Notes under the pieces: generated by a model
Seen by the model: only the letters and a program-made list of their open reading frames with translations
Told to the model about the DNA's origin: nothing
Database searches by the model: none
Part shown: positions 17,123-25,864 of the stretch, piece by piece
How the letters are laid out: each line of letters starts with the position of its first letter
Position numbering within the stretch: position 1 is the stretch's first letter
Translations under genes and position numbers: made by a program
Assembly: GCF_037414475.1 (NCBI RefSeq)
Contig: NZ_CP147913.1
Coordinates: 248,001 to 312,000 of the forward strand
Reading direction: 5' to 3'
Source of the DNA: Myxococcus stipitatus
GTDB lineage: Bacteria; Myxococcota; Myxococcia; Myxococcales; Myxococcaceae
DNA: 64,000 nucleotides

Positions 17123-17975
17123 GCCGTCCAAGTGGCAGCAATTCATCGAGGGGTTCGAGCTGTTCCGGGACCCGCTCCTCTGCGCCTTGCTGGCGGGCGG
17201 GGTGCTGGGCTTCCTCAGCGTCTACGTGGTGCTGCGCCGCATGGTGTTCGTCAGCGCCGCGGTGGCGCAGTCCGCGGGCCTGGGCGTGGCGTTGGCCTTC
17301 TACATGGGCATCCACCTGGGCTTCGCGGTGGAGCCCGTCATCGGCGCCACCGCGTTGGCGCTCCTGGCCACCCTGCTCTTGATGATGGACCCCTCGAGGC
17401 TCCGCTTGACCCGCGAGAGCCTGCTGGGACTCGCCTATGCGTTGTCGGGCGGCGCGGCCGTGCTGGTGGGCGACCGCATCGCCCAGGAGTCCCATGACAT
17501 CCAGGGCATCCTCTTCGGCACCGCCGTGCTGGTGACCCCAGAGCAGCTTCGCACCGTCGCCATCGCCAGCGTCCTGGTGATGGCCATCCACCTGTGGTGG
17601 TACCGGGGCATCACCTTCGCGAGCTTCGACCGCATTGGCGCGCTGGTGCAGGGCCTGCCCGTGCGGCTGCTCGATGGCGTGCTGATGGTGTCCATCGGCG
17701 TCATGGTGGGCGTGTGTGCCCGGGCCCTGGGGGCCTTGCCCGTGTTCGCCTTCTCCACGCTGTCCGCCATCGCCGCGCTGATGCTGGACCTGCGGCTGCC
17801 CTGGACCTTCTTCGTGGCCACGCTCGCGGGGGTCGTCTCCGGAGTGGGGGGATACATGTTCGCCTACTTCTTCGACTTCCCCGTGGGCGGCTCGCAGACG
17901 GTGGTCGCCTCGCTGCTGGTGGCCGTGGCCATGGGAGCCCGCATGCTCCTGCAGTGGGTACAGCGGGCTCGCTGA
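17103..17975 (+). CDS. znuB: metal ABC transporter permease (ZnuB-like, ABC-3 family)
   Basis: A 290-residue integral membrane protein with about eight hydrophobic helices. The ABC-3 family signature is visible as LLAGGVLGFLSVYVVLRRM near the N-terminus, with QSAGLGVALAF, a coupling-helix region around LSGGAAVLV and GALPVFAFSTLSAIAALML near the end. It starts at GTG 17103 with GAGGGA seven bases upstream, 20 nt inside the ATPase gene, so the two are translationally coupled. Together with the binding protein and ATPase it forms a complete high-affinity zinc (or manganese) importer. No Zur gene is adjacent. It is the last gene of the operon beginning at 12636 or 13140. Confidence 0.92.
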   Translation: METALAEPSKWQQFIEGFELFRDPLLCALLAGGVLGFLSVYVVLRRMVFVSAAVAQSAGLGVALAFYMGIHLGFAVEPVIGATALALLATLLLMMDPSRLRLTRESLLGLAYALSGGAAVLVGDRIAQESHDIQGILFGTAVLVTPEQLRTVAIASVLVMAIHLWWYRGITFASFDRIGALVQGLPVRLLDGVLMVSIGVMVGVCARALGALPVFAFSTLSAIAALMLDLRLPWTFFVATLAGVVSGVGGYMFAYFFDFPVGGSQTVVASLLVAVAMGARMLLQWVQRAR

Positions 17976-18090
17976 GGGCTGGATGCTCGCGGCGTGGCTC
18001 GACGCTGAAGCCACGCCGATATGCCTCGGGTACAATCGCATTCCTGGCTCATGCCCTTCTCCTGACGAGGGCTCGACCCGGAGACATGCC

Positions 18091-19572
18091 ATGCACGCCC
18101 GAGGATGGATGCTGTGGTGCCTGCTGCTCATCGGCTGTGCCCACAGGCCTCTCGCGCCAGAGGACGTAACCCCCCAGTTCGAACACGTCTTCCAGAAGCC
18201 CTTGGAAGAAGCCCTCGCCACGACGCGGGCACTGCTCGTCGAACGCGGCATGCAGTTCGAGGAGACCGCGGACCCCAACCAGGTGCTCACCACCTGGAGC
18301 AGGCCAGGCAACGTGGGGACGGGGAACAATCGCTATACCCGCTACCTGGTGACGGGCATCGCCGTGTCCCCCCGGCAGTCCGTGGTCCGCATCTTCCGCA
18401 TGTCCTTCGACGTGATGGGCAACGACGTCAATGAGCGGAACGTCTGGTGGAAGGTCCTCCGCGAGTTCGACGAAGCGGCAAGCAACCCCTTCGAGAAGCC
18501 TCTCGACGCATTCGCGAGCCAACGACGGCAGAGCCGTATCGAGCTGCGCACCCCGATGCGAGGCATCCGGGACATGGACCTGGAGCGAGAGCTCACCTTG
18601 AGACTGGAGTCCAGCCCATCGCTGGAGGTGGTGAGCGGCAATGTGAAACAGGATCCACGCCCCATGCCCGTGCGCGACTCGGACTTCTATCTCACGCGCT
18701 GGAAGGAGGACGGCGCCGAGACTGGCAAGTGCGGCGCGGTGATTCGGGGGCTCCCCGCCCTGATGAGTCCCGGACTGACGTTGCTGGTGGGAGAGCAGTT
18801 GGGTTCGCGTGAAGCCCCCGAGGTGGTAGGCGAGCTCGTGTGCCAGGTCGCCGAGGCCGGACTGCCCGTCGCGCTGGGACTCTCCCTCCCTCGCACGGAG
18901 CAGGAGCGCGTGAATCGCTACCTCGCGAGCGCTGGCGCTCCCTCGGACCAGGATGCGCTGCTCGAAGGACGCTTCTGGCAACGGCCCTATCAAGATGGCC
19001 GCAGCAGCCGCGCCATCATGGACCTCATCGACCGCGTGCGCGCCATGCGCATGGCGGGGCTCTCCGTGTCACTGGTCGCCTATGACACGGACCTGGCGCA
19101 CGGCAGCGAGCGCGACGCGCAACAGGCCGCCTTCTGGAACCAGCGACGAACGGAACAGAAACACGAGGTCCACGTCGTCCTCGCGGGCAACACGCACACC
19201 CGGACCGTCACCGGGGCCGACTGGGACAAGTCCTTCACCCCGATGGCCCACCTCCTGAAGGCACCGCGGCTCGTCGTGCTGGAGATGAGCTACGCACAGG
19301 GCACGCGCTGGGGATGCGACCTGAACCGCGATGGGAAGATTCAGTGCGGGTTCGTGGGCGCCACGCCCGTGGGACGACTGGCCGCGCTCCCTGGCCTCTC
19401 GCCGTACATCGACCTCTTCGACAAGCCGACGTCCGAGGGCGCACACGGGCTTCTCTACGTGGGCCAACTGTCGCCCTCCCTCCCCGCCATCTCCCAGCAC
19501 AAGGAAGCGCCGCCGCCCTCCAACATCCCCACACCGGGGCCGCCGGGAGGCAAGAAGCCCCCCATGTTCTAG
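18091..19572 (+). CDS. lipoprotein with C-terminal ChaN/EreA-like domain
   Basis: A 493-residue predicted lipoprotein (MHARGWMLWCLLLIGC; Cys16). The N-terminal half, to about residue 165, looks like a small alpha/beta lipoprotein domain (QKPLEEALATTRALLVERGM, RYTRYLVTGIAV). The C-terminal half, from about residue 215, has the pattern of the ChaN/TraB/erythromycin-esterase-like superfamily: LTLLVGEQLGSREAPEVVGE, VALGLSLPRTEQERV, FWQRPYQDGRSSRAIMDLI, VSLVAYD and VVLAGNTHTRT. In that superfamily Glu, His and Asp line an active or haem-binding site; here GE, AYD and NTH are candidates. It ends in a Pro/Gly tail. GGAGAC five bases before ATG 18091 decides the start. Substrate unknown. Confidence 0.78.
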   Translation: MHARGWMLWCLLLIGCAHRPLAPEDVTPQFEHVFQKPLEEALATTRALLVERGMQFEETADPNQVLTTWSRPGNVGTGNNRYTRYLVTGIAVSPRQSVVRIFRMSFDVMGNDVNERNVWWKVLREFDEAASNPFEKPLDAFASQRRQSRIELRTPMRGIRDMDLERELTLRLESSPSLEVVSGNVKQDPRPMPVRDSDFYLTRWKEDGAETGKCGAVIRGLPALMSPGLTLLVGEQLGSREAPEVVGELVCQVAEAGLPVALGLSLPRTEQERVNRYLASAGAPSDQDALLEGRFWQRPYQDGRSSRAIMDLIDRVRAMRMAGLSVSLVAYDTDLAHGSERDAQQAAFWNQRRTEQKHEVHVVLAGNTHTRTVTGADWDKSFTPMAHLLKAPRLVVLEMSYAQGTRWGCDLNRDGKIQCGFVGATPVGRLAALPGLSPYIDLFDKPTSEGAHGLLYVGQLSPSLPAISQHKEAPPPSNIPTPGPPGGKKPPMF

Positions 19573-19575
19573 GCG

Positions 19576-20124
19576 TCAGCGCACCGCGGTGGAGATCTTC
19601 TTGAACTCGGGCGTCCCCGCACGCCCGAGCAGGTCGAACAGCGCCGACTCCACCGTGGACACCATCGCTCCCGCGTCCCGGCACAAGTCCAGGCCCACGC
19701 GCCGGTCCTCCGTCGAGCGCGACATCACCGCGTCCGCCAGCAACACCGGCGAGAAGCCCCGCTCCGACAAGTCCCTCACCGTCTGGAAGACGCAGATGTG
19801 CGTCTCCATGCCGGTCACCAACACCTGCTTGCGCGTCCCCAGCGCCGCCAGCACGTCCGGCACCGCGGCGCTGAACTCCAGCTTCTCCACGGCCTTGAAG
19901 GTCCCCAGCTTCAAGCGCAGGAGCGAGTGCGTGGGCCCCAGCCCTTGCGGATACTGCTCGGTGACGATGACGGGGAGCCCCAGCGCCCGGGCGCCTTCGA
20001 TGGCCGCGCCGGTGCGCGCGAGCATCCGGTCCAGGACGTCGCGGTCCATGGCCCCGCACAGACGCTCCTGGATGTCGACGACGAGCAACGCGGACTGTTC
20101 TTGCGTGAGACGGAAGGAGGGCAT
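19576..20124 (-). CDS. isochorismatase-family cysteine hydrolase
   Basis: A 182-residue cytoplasmic enzyme of the nicotinamidase/isochorismatase fold. The catalytic triad is visible: Asp17 in LLVVDIQERL, Lys81 in AVEKLEFSA, and Cys111 in GMETHICVFQT. The cis-peptide segment preceding the Cys is VLVTGMETH. The strong hydrophobic core and lack of nicotinamidase metal ligands point to the general YcaC/isochorismatase-like hydrolases of unknown substrate. The ATG at 20124 follows a GAGAGGAGG site; twelve further upstream residues in the same frame are unlikely. It converges with the ChaN-like lipoprotein gene, with three bases between the stops. Confidence 0.92.
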   Translation of the reverse strand: MPSFRLTQEQSALLVVDIQERLCGAMDRDVLDRMLARTGAAIEGARALGLPVIVTEQYPQGLGPTHSLLRLKLGTFKAVEKLEFSAAVPDVLAALGTRKQVLVTGMETHICVFQTVRDLSERGFSPVLLADAVMSRSTEDRRVGLDLCRDAGAMVSTVESALFDLLGRAGTPEFKKISTAVR

Positions 20125-20199
20125 GTCCCCCTCCTCTCGCGAACCCCTCCGGCCCGTCAAGCGAAGGGAGCACCATGCGCCCTTCGCCTGACGCCTGAC

Positions 20200-20628
20200 T
20201 CAGCCCTCTTCACGTGGACAACACTCGCAGCACTCGCGGCACAGGGTCCGGTTGCGCCCATGTGCCACGGCCATCACCACGCCACCCGCCAGGGTGAGAC
20301 CTGTCTCCCATCCCTCGCTCATCCCCTCCGGCACCAGGAATGCCCCCGCCGCCAGCAGCGACAGTCCCGCGATGCCCAACATGGGCACCACGGCGCGGCG
20401 ATGCAGACGCCACCCCGGGATGAACGCCGCGAGCGCCCCCGCCAGGGCCAGCACCAACAAACCCTGGTGGGTTCCCTCCCCGTTCAACCACCGCGCCGCC
20501 GCCGCGGGCAACAGGCCGAACACGGCCGGAAGCGCCACGCAGTGGACGACACACAACGCCGACAGCACCTGCCCCATCCCATCCCAACGAGAGGACAGGG
20601 ACCCACTTCTCTGGAACAAACTCAGCAC
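20200..20628 (-). CDS. MerC-like four-helix membrane protein
   Basis: A 142-residue membrane protein with four hydrophobic segments (about residues 19-44, 55-70, 80-98 and 108-124). The first contains CVVHCVALP (Cys26, Cys30), the Cys pair typical of MerC mercury-uptake-type proteins, and the C-terminus is Cys-rich: CRECCECCPREE. The His between the two first Cys is unusual for strict Hg transporters, so another soft metal such as zinc is possible. The start is a GTG 7 nt inside the end of the TPR gene upstream with AAGG before it, so the two are coupled. No other mer genes are present, which argues against mercury resistance. Confidence 0.85.
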   Translation of the reverse strand: MLSLFQRSGSLSSRWDGMGQVLSALCVVHCVALPAVFGLLPAAAARWLNGEGTHQGLLVLALAGALAAFIPGWRLHRRAVVPMLGIAGLSLLAAGAFLVPEGMSEGWETGLTLAGGVVMAVAHGRNRTLCRECCECCPREEG

Positions 20629-22346
20629 GACACCTTCTCACGTGGACGAAAATCCGACGGCACCGGGAGCGGCGCGTCGGCGTTGTGAACCAGCCTCAGG
20701 AGGCGGCCCTGGCCCGCGACATAGGTCTTCGCGCGCCGCAGCTCCGGCAGATGCGAGTCCGCGTCACGCCAGCGCTCGAGGAAGGTGGCGAAGTCCTGCA
20801 CCGCCAGCCCTCGCTCGCCCGTGGCCACCCTCGCCTCCGCCAACAACAACTGGAAGTGGCCGCAGCCTGGCCGTTCCTCAACCAATGCCTGGGCCAACTC
20901 CAGCGCTTTCTTCTCGCGCTCGTCACGCAACCGCACCCGCGCCAGCGTCTCCCTGGCGGGCCGGGAGAACACCGCCGGCCCCGCGGAACGCAGCCTGCGC
21001 TCCATGCGCCACGCCCGAATCAACGTGGCCTCCGCGCGGCCACTCTCTCCTCGACGCGCCTCCAGCGAGCCGCGCAGCTCCTGCTCCGCCACCTCCACCA
21101 CCCGGGCCACGTCTCGAGGGCAGAGCCGACGGCCCTCCGCGCGCCGACGCTCCGACAGCGTGGACTGGAGCACCGCCAGCGCATCACACGCGCGCTCCAC
21201 CTCCGACAGCCGTCCCAGGTCCAGCGCGCTGATGCCTCGCGTATACAAGCGCACGCCGTCGCGCAGGCCTCGCTCGGAGGGAGACAGGTCCCCCTCGAGC
21301 TCCAACGGGACATCCGCGGCCGCGCGGAAGAACCCGAACCGCAGGTGCGCCGACACCAGCGTGGTCGCCGCGAACAACAGCGCCTGGGGCTCGCCTCCCG
21401 CGGCCTCCACGCGCTGACGCAGCCGGCGAGCCCACGTCTGCGCATCGCTGTACTGCCCCGACTCCGCGCACCCCTGGCTCAACAGCCGCATGGCCATCTC
21501 CGCGCAGGGCGCGAACTCGACCGGCAATGACTCCGCCGCCAGGTACGCGTCATCCGACTCGACCGCGGATTCCAGCACCCGGTACGCCGCGTCCATCTCC
21601 CCCAACCGCCCCAGGAGCCGGCCCGAGGCCAGCATCGCCGTGCTCGTGCCCGGCACCAGCTTCATCAGCCGCTGCGCGCTCTCCCGAGCGACCTCGGGCC
21701 GAGGACTTGGGAGCATGGCGCACACCCACGCGTAGTGGACACCCGCATGTTCCGGATGCGTCCGGAGCAGTTCGCGCAGCATCACCTGCGCGTAGGGCTG
21801 TCCTTGTCCGGGCCGGCCATCCGGCTCGTACCCGTCCGCAAGGAAACCCGCGAGCAGGAGCCGGGCCTCGGCATCTTCGGGGTAGGCGTCGATGAGACTC
21901 TCCATCTCCCGGACGAAGGCGTGTCGGCCATTCGCCGGCCCCTTCTCCGCGAGCAGGCTGGCCGCGATGATGTAACGCTGCTCCACGTCGGGAAGGCCCT
22001 CGCTCAACGCGAGCGCACGCGCCATGGCCTCCGCTCGAGCCGCGACGAAGCGCGCCCCCGGTCCACGGGCCAGCGCCAGGCCCCACCACGCCATGGCCAG
22101 CTCCGGGTCCAGCCGCGCCGCCTCGGCGAAGGCGCGCCGGGCCTCCGAACCCCATCCCAGATGCAACAGGCTGAGGCCCTGGTCGAAGTAGGCCTGCGCG
22201 AGCGGAACCCGCGTGCTCACCTTCAAGCGAGACGTGGCCCACCCCTCGCGAAGCGGAGGACGTGGAAGTGCTTCATCGGGGACGTCCTCCCAGGCGACCT
22301 GGCTGTAGACGGATGGCTCATCGTTGCGAAGCAGTCGCGACAGCAT
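20622..22346 (-). CDS. TPR protein coupled to the MerC-like gene
   Basis: A 574-residue protein made largely of tetratricopeptide-like repeats. The first repeat, LAQAYFDQGLSLLHLGWGSEARRAFAEAARLDPELAMAWWGLALA (around residues 46-90), has the pattern of the group sometimes described as putative TonB-system TPR components. More repeats occur throughout (AEARLLLAGFLADGYEPDG, HAGVHYAWVC, FQLLLAEARVATGERGLAV). No signal peptide or membrane helix is seen, so it is probably cytoplasmic. ATG 22346 has GGAGG five bases upstream. It overlaps the MerC-like gene and lies 339 nt downstream of a His-tailed lipoprotein gene, in a locus that shares a paralogue with the zinc operon. A scaffolding role in metal transport is a guess. 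Confidence 0.8.
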   Translation of the reverse strand: MLSRLLRNDEPSVYSQVAWEDVPDEALPRPPLREGWATSRLKVSTRVPLAQAYFDQGLSLLHLGWGSEARRAFAEAARLDPELAMAWWGLALARGPGARFVAARAEAMARALALSEGLPDVEQRYIIAASLLAEKGPANGRHAFVREMESLIDAYPEDAEARLLLAGFLADGYEPDGRPGQGQPYAQVMLRELLRTHPEHAGVHYAWVCAMLPSPRPEVARESAQRLMKLVPGTSTAMLASGRLLGRLGEMDAAYRVLESAVESDDAYLAAESLPVEFAPCAEMAMRLLSQGCAESGQYSDAQTWARRLRQRVEAAGGEPQALLFAATTLVSAHLRFGFFRAAADVPLELEGDLSPSERGLRDGVRLYTRGISALDLGRLSEVERACDALAVLQSTLSERRRAEGRRLCPRDVARVVEVAEQELRGSLEARRGESGRAEATLIRAWRMERRLRSAGPAVFSRPARETLARVRLRDEREKKALELAQALVEERPGCGHFQLLLAEARVATGERGLAVQDFATFLERWRDADSHLPELRRAKTYVAGQGRLLRLVHNADAPLPVPSDFRPREKVSC

Positions 22347-22685
22347 GATGTCCTCCCTGAGCCTCGAGTTCCGAGGCGCCACAGGCGTTCAATTCCAGTT
22401 GCAGTGGGCCGCGCGGGCCCCACACCGCGGACAACGGCTCCGCGAATCCAGGAGGCACCTCGCGCGCGGACACACCGCGGGCATGCCTCCCAGCGAATCC
22501 CTCATCCCGGGCCCCCCAGCCCTCATGACAACCCCGCAACGGCGCGAGCCCCACCGCGCTCCGGTGGACCTCACATTCCGTCTCCCCCACGGGCGGCGTG
22601 CCTCCCGCGCGTGGGGAGGCTTCAACGAAACCCCGAGGAGACAAGCCGCCCCCTGGAAGGAAGGCGGCATGCCCCGGGCACAGGG
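22347..22685. other. intergenic, no convincing gene
   Basis: This 339-nt gap lies between the lipoprotein gene and the TPR gene, both on the minus strand. An in-frame stretch at 22389-22670 (minus, 93 codons) lacks a ribosome-binding site and protein-like composition. The gap may hold a promoter for the TPR-MerC pair, but I see no clear -35/-10 pair. Confidence 0.5.
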
Positions 22686-23180
22686 TCAGTGCTGGTGACC
22701 TTCGTGCGCCGCCTCCTCGATGACGAGGTTCACGGACGCCGCGGTCGTCGGACCGAAGGTGAAGCGGTACGTGCCCACCTTGAGCGGGACGACGTGCCGG
22801 CCCTTGATTTCCGCGCACGAAGCGGAGCTCTTGGCGCTCTCCTCGATGGCCACCGCCGCGCCGCTCGAGTCGGCGATGGACACCGGCACATCCGCGCTCG
22901 TGTAGAGCACGTAGTCCGTGGCCTCCGACGCGGCGAACGAGACGCTGCCCGACTTGCCCCCCGCCCCATCCACCAGGGTGATGTCGTAGCGCCGGTGGTT
23001 GTTCGCCACCGAGGGCGGCGTGCCCGTGGTGGTGGCGAGGATGGCCGTCGACGGGCCCTCGCGCAGGTGCTCGCACCCCTCCGTGTCGAGGTTCTCCTCG
23101 GGGGGCGACTTGTCGTCGCCGCAGGCGGCCGTCAAGAGCGCGGTGGACATCAGGAACGCCGTCAGAAGCTTCTTGTGCAT
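22686..23180 (-). CDS. small lipoprotein with His-rich C-terminus
   Basis: A 164-residue predicted lipoprotein (MHKKLLTAFLMSTALLTAAC; Cys20). After an acidic linker it has EGCEHLREG, then a beta-rich domain (RRYDITLVDGAGG, TDYVLYTSADVPVSI, VPLKVGTYRFTFGPT) and ends EEAAHEGHQH, a likely metal-binding tail. Two further Cys (36 and ~123) could form a disulfide. The beta pattern is like a small immunoglobulin or pre-peptidase-type domain. GTGGAG lies seven bases before ATG 23180. It sits 299 nt after the paralogue B gene and upstream of the TPR and MerC-like genes, all on one strand. I do not recognise a named family. Confidence 0.8.
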   Translation of the reverse strand: MHKKLLTAFLMSTALLTAACGDDKSPPEENLDTEGCEHLREGPSTAILATTTGTPPSVANNHRRYDITLVDGAGGKSGSVSFAASEATDYVLYTSADVPVSIADSSGAAVAIEESAKSSASCAEIKGRHVVPLKVGTYRFTFGPTTAASVNLVIEEAAHEGHQH

Positions 23181-23479
23181 GTGTATTGCTCCACGTGGAT
23201 GGGACAACGGCTCCCCAGCCACCAACGCCGCCACGGACCCCACCCGCGAAGGCGGAGCCTGGACGGACACCGGGGGTGGGGTGGGAATCGCGCGGAACGC
23301 GCGCGACACGGGGGGCGTGAGCGTGCACGCAGGGAAAACGAGCCATCGGGCGGCGCGTCGCGCGACAGCGTGCCCCCGGCCCCCATTCAGGCGGCCAGCG
23401 TCACACCACCGCGACGAACCGCTCTCTTCTCAAGACACGAGAGTGCCTGGAGGAAGCGATGCGTACCCTGAGTGAGTGC

Positions 23480-23914
23480 TCACGCCAGAGGCGGAGAAGC
23501 CTTGGGGGCCAGGTGCAGCCGGGCGACAGGCTCCGCGTGGAAGCGGAACACGGCCATCGCCGGCGCGGAGCGGGTGGGCACCCGCGTGAGCGCGGGGGAG
23601 CCCTCCACCGAGGGCGGAGCCTCCCGGCGGATCAACGAGTGAAGACAGTGCGCCTCGGAACCGTGCCCCGCGGGGACTTCGTCACGGGTCGTGACTCGGA
23701 CATCGTCAAAGGACGACTCCACGAGTGGCGTCTCGTGCGAGCCGTCCTCCCCCACATGGACCACCTCTCCGTGCTCCAGACACGTCGCGTGCTGGACCAT
23801 GGCGAAGTGCAACACGCTCCCCATGTATGCCATCGCACACACAGCCACGAGCGGCAGCGCCAGCAGGCGCGACCGGGCGAGACGTGAAGTCTGCGAGGAG
23901 GAAGAGCGGCTCAC
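23480..23914 (-). CDS. small secreted protein with H-x2-C-x-E-H motif (paralogue B)
   Basis: A 144-residue protein with a basic N-terminus and a hydrophobic segment (residues ~17-38) acting as signal or anchor. It is followed by LHFAMVQHATCLEHGEVVH, giving H36, H42, C45 and H48, a second cluster EAHCLH (H89, C90) and a C-terminus LHLAPKASPPLA. This matches the gene at 12636-13061 in order and spacing of the H-x2-C-x-E-H motif and the APKxSPP tail, although the middle regions differ. The start is a GTG with a weak ribosome-binding site. It is the first gene of a minus-strand cluster containing a His-tailed lipoprotein, a TPR protein and a MerC-like protein. Confidence 0.75.
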   Translation of the reverse strand: MSRSSSSQTSRLARSRLLALPLVAVCAMAYMGSVLHFAMVQHATCLEHGEVVHVGEDGSHETPLVESSFDDVRVTTRDEVPAGHGSEAHCLHSLIRREAPPSVEGSPALTRVPTRSAPAMAVFRFHAEPVARLHLAPKASPPLA

Positions 23915-24295
23915 GGTGAGGGAGATTCCAAAGCTAAACGCAATGCAGTTGTAGGCCAGGCGAAGCGCGCGCGCAAGTCACACGGAATCACACACATGCC
24001 ATGCCAGCGCCAAGGACGCGAGAGCCCCGCGCGTCGTGCCCGCTCGTGAAGCCACCGGAGAACCGGCCCGCGTGAGTCAGTCGCTTGGCCCTGCCACGAT
24101 TGTGCGCCAGGCGCGAAACGCAGCAGGCCTGTTCGCATCCACTCGGCGCCGGGCGGCGTTGCACCGGCGCGACACAGGCACGTCGGCGCGACGGAGGGCG
24201 GATACGGGCTGTCGCCAATGGACCGGCGGGCCCCTCCGCGCATAGTTTCGCCGGCCCCGGGCCCAGCCCGGTCACTGCGAAGGACAAAGGTACTC
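23915..24295. other. divergent intergenic region
   Basis: This 381-nt region separates paralogue B (minus) from the ATP-grasp-like gene (plus). It contains a locally AT-richer stretch around 23925-23955 with imperfect dyad symmetry (aacgcaatgcagtt), close to the start of the minus-strand gene and so a candidate operator. Frames inside it on either strand have no ribosome-binding site and are Arg/Ala-rich; I regard them as non-coding. Confidence 0.45.
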
Positions 24296-25768
24296 GTGCA
24301 AGAGCTCATCGACGTGCTGCGGCACCAGGCGCGCCACTTCGCGCCAGAACTGGCGCAGCTCGCGTACAAGCGAGGGTTGGCGGTCACTCAGCTGGACGGC
24401 ACCACGCGCCCCATTCCCATCACCGCGACGCCCGTCATCCTCGATGCCGCCGAGATTCGCCGCCGCGCGGAGCTGTCCGCGCGCCTGTCATCCGCCACCG
24501 TGAAGATGGCCCGAGCCATCCTCGCGGGCCCCGACGCCGAAGGCCTGCTGGGCGCCCTGTCCCCGCTGGAGCGAACGCTCGCCGAGCACACCTGGCGCAA
24601 TGTCTCGCGCCTGGCCACCACGCGCGTGGACTACTTCGTGTCGGGCGGCAAGCCGTGGGCGCTGGAGGTCAACGCGACCATTCCCGCCATGCAGGGCTAT
24701 TCGGACATCGCCGCGCGCTCCTTCATCGAAGTGGTGGCGCGGCACTTCCGCTACCCGGAGAAGGCGCTGCCGTCGCTGCTGGCCCTCAACGGCAGCAACG
24801 CCCTGGCGCTCTACCGTTCGCTGCTGGATGGCTACGCCGCCGAGCGCCCCGGCAAGTTCCCCGACACGGTGGCGCTGTTGTGCCGCCGCAACGACGCGCA
24901 GATCTCCGAGCTGCGTTGGCTGTGTGAGCGCTTCCGGGAGCTCGGCGCGGACGCGGACATCGTGCATCCGGACGAAGTCTCCGGTGACGACTTCTTCGAG
25001 GTGCGCGGCAAGAAGTACGACCTGGTCTACCGGCACCTGTTCGTGCGGAGGCTGGAAGAGAGTCCGTCTCCGTGGGTGGAGGACTTCCTGTCCGTCGTCC
25101 CCGGCAAGAAGGCCGTGTTCCTCAATCCCCCGGCCTCGCAGGTGGAGGTGAAGTCCACCTTCGCCAGGCTCTCCCAGGCGCTCGCCGAGCCGGCGCTCGC
25201 CGAAGCCGCCGGCCTCACGTCCGAGGAGTTGGAGGCCGTGCGAGCCTCCGTCCCCTGGACGCGTGTCTTCCGCCCTGGTCCGACCACGGGCCCGGAGGGT
25301 GGCCTGGTGGACGACCTGGTGGCGGAGGTCGCCCGCACGCCCGCGCGCTTCGTCCTCAAGCGGGCATGGGACTACGGCGGCAAGGCCGTCTTCCTGGGCC
25401 GCTCCACGGGCACGGTGCCGTATACCGAGCGCGTGAAGGCCGCGTATGGAGAGCCGCTGGGATGGCCGGAGCTGTGTGCCCGCGCCGCCGCGGACGCGAC
25501 GGGCGGTGGCTTCGTGGTGCAGCAGATCGTGGACTCGCCGCCCGAGGACCACCTGCTCTGCGAGCCCACCGGCACGGTGCTCCCGACGTCGTTCTTCGTG
25601 GACTACTCGGCGTATGCGTCCGTGGGGCTGGCGAAGCAGCCCGCCTGGGGAGGCGTGTGCCGGGGATCCATGGCGGAAATCGTGAATATCGTGGGCGGCG
25701 GCGGAGTTCTGCCGCTCATCACGACGGAAGTCGCCTCCAAGCTTTTGCTCGCGTGGAAGGCGATTTAA
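24296..25768 (+). CDS. ATP-grasp-like protein of unknown function
   Basis: A 490-residue cytoplasmic protein. The C-terminal half looks like an ATP-grasp fold: ARFVLKRAWDYGGKAVFLGR supplies a nucleotide-binding Lys and Gly-rich loop, and GGGFVVQQIVDSPPEDHLL resembles the second ATP-grasp strand and hinge. Before it are KYDLVYRHLFVRRL and FLNPPASQVEVKST, as in circularly arranged carboxylate-amine ligases such as glutathionylspermidine synthase-like proteins. The N-terminal half contains WALEVNATIPAMQGYSD, with a Glu-x-Asn motif typical of the magnesium site in ATP-grasp enzymes. Peptide- or amide-bond formation is plausible but the substrate is unknown. GTG 24296 has AAAGG five bases upstream. 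It is followed by a hairpin and stands alone. Confidence 0.75.
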   Translation: MQELIDVLRHQARHFAPELAQLAYKRGLAVTQLDGTTRPIPITATPVILDAAEIRRRAELSARLSSATVKMARAILAGPDAEGLLGALSPLERTLAEHTWRNVSRLATTRVDYFVSGGKPWALEVNATIPAMQGYSDIAARSFIEVVARHFRYPEKALPSLLALNGSNALALYRSLLDGYAAERPGKFPDTVALLCRRNDAQISELRWLCERFRELGADADIVHPDEVSGDDFFEVRGKKYDLVYRHLFVRRLEESPSPWVEDFLSVVPGKKAVFLNPPASQVEVKSTFARLSQALAEPALAEAAGLTSEELEAVRASVPWTRVFRPGPTTGPEGGLVDDLVAEVARTPARFVLKRAWDYGGKAVFLGRSTGTVPYTERVKAAYGEPLGWPELCARAAADATGGGFVVQQIVDSPPEDHLLCEPTGTVLPTSFFVDYSAYASVGLAKQPAWGGVCRGSMAEIVNIVGGGGVLPLITTEVASKLLLAWKAI

Positions 25769-25778
25769 GAGTCGTTTT

Positions 25779-25809
25779 CAGCCCCGCGTTCGCGCACGTG
25801 CGGGGCTGA
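25779..25809 (+). terminator. hairpin after the ATP-grasp-like gene
   Basis: The stem tcagccccgc/gcggggctga (25778-25787 with 25800-25809) has a 12-nt loop. It lies 10 nt after the stop codon but lacks a downstream T-run, so it may work with Rho or only stabilise the mRNA. Confidence 0.45.
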
Positions 25810-25864
25810 ACCGCTATAAGCAGTGGCGCCGCCGGGCGGGTCCCGGCGTGAAAGGACACGTTAC

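Noticed and set aside
20200-20628. mercury resistance operon
   Set aside because: Only a MerC-like protein is present; merR, merA, merT and merP are absent and the neighbours suggest other metal handling.
22389-22670. 93-codon minus-strand frame between lipoprotein and TPR genes
   Set aside because: There is no ribosome-binding site, and the sequence is Arg/Gly/Cys-rich with no recognisable domain or secretion signal.
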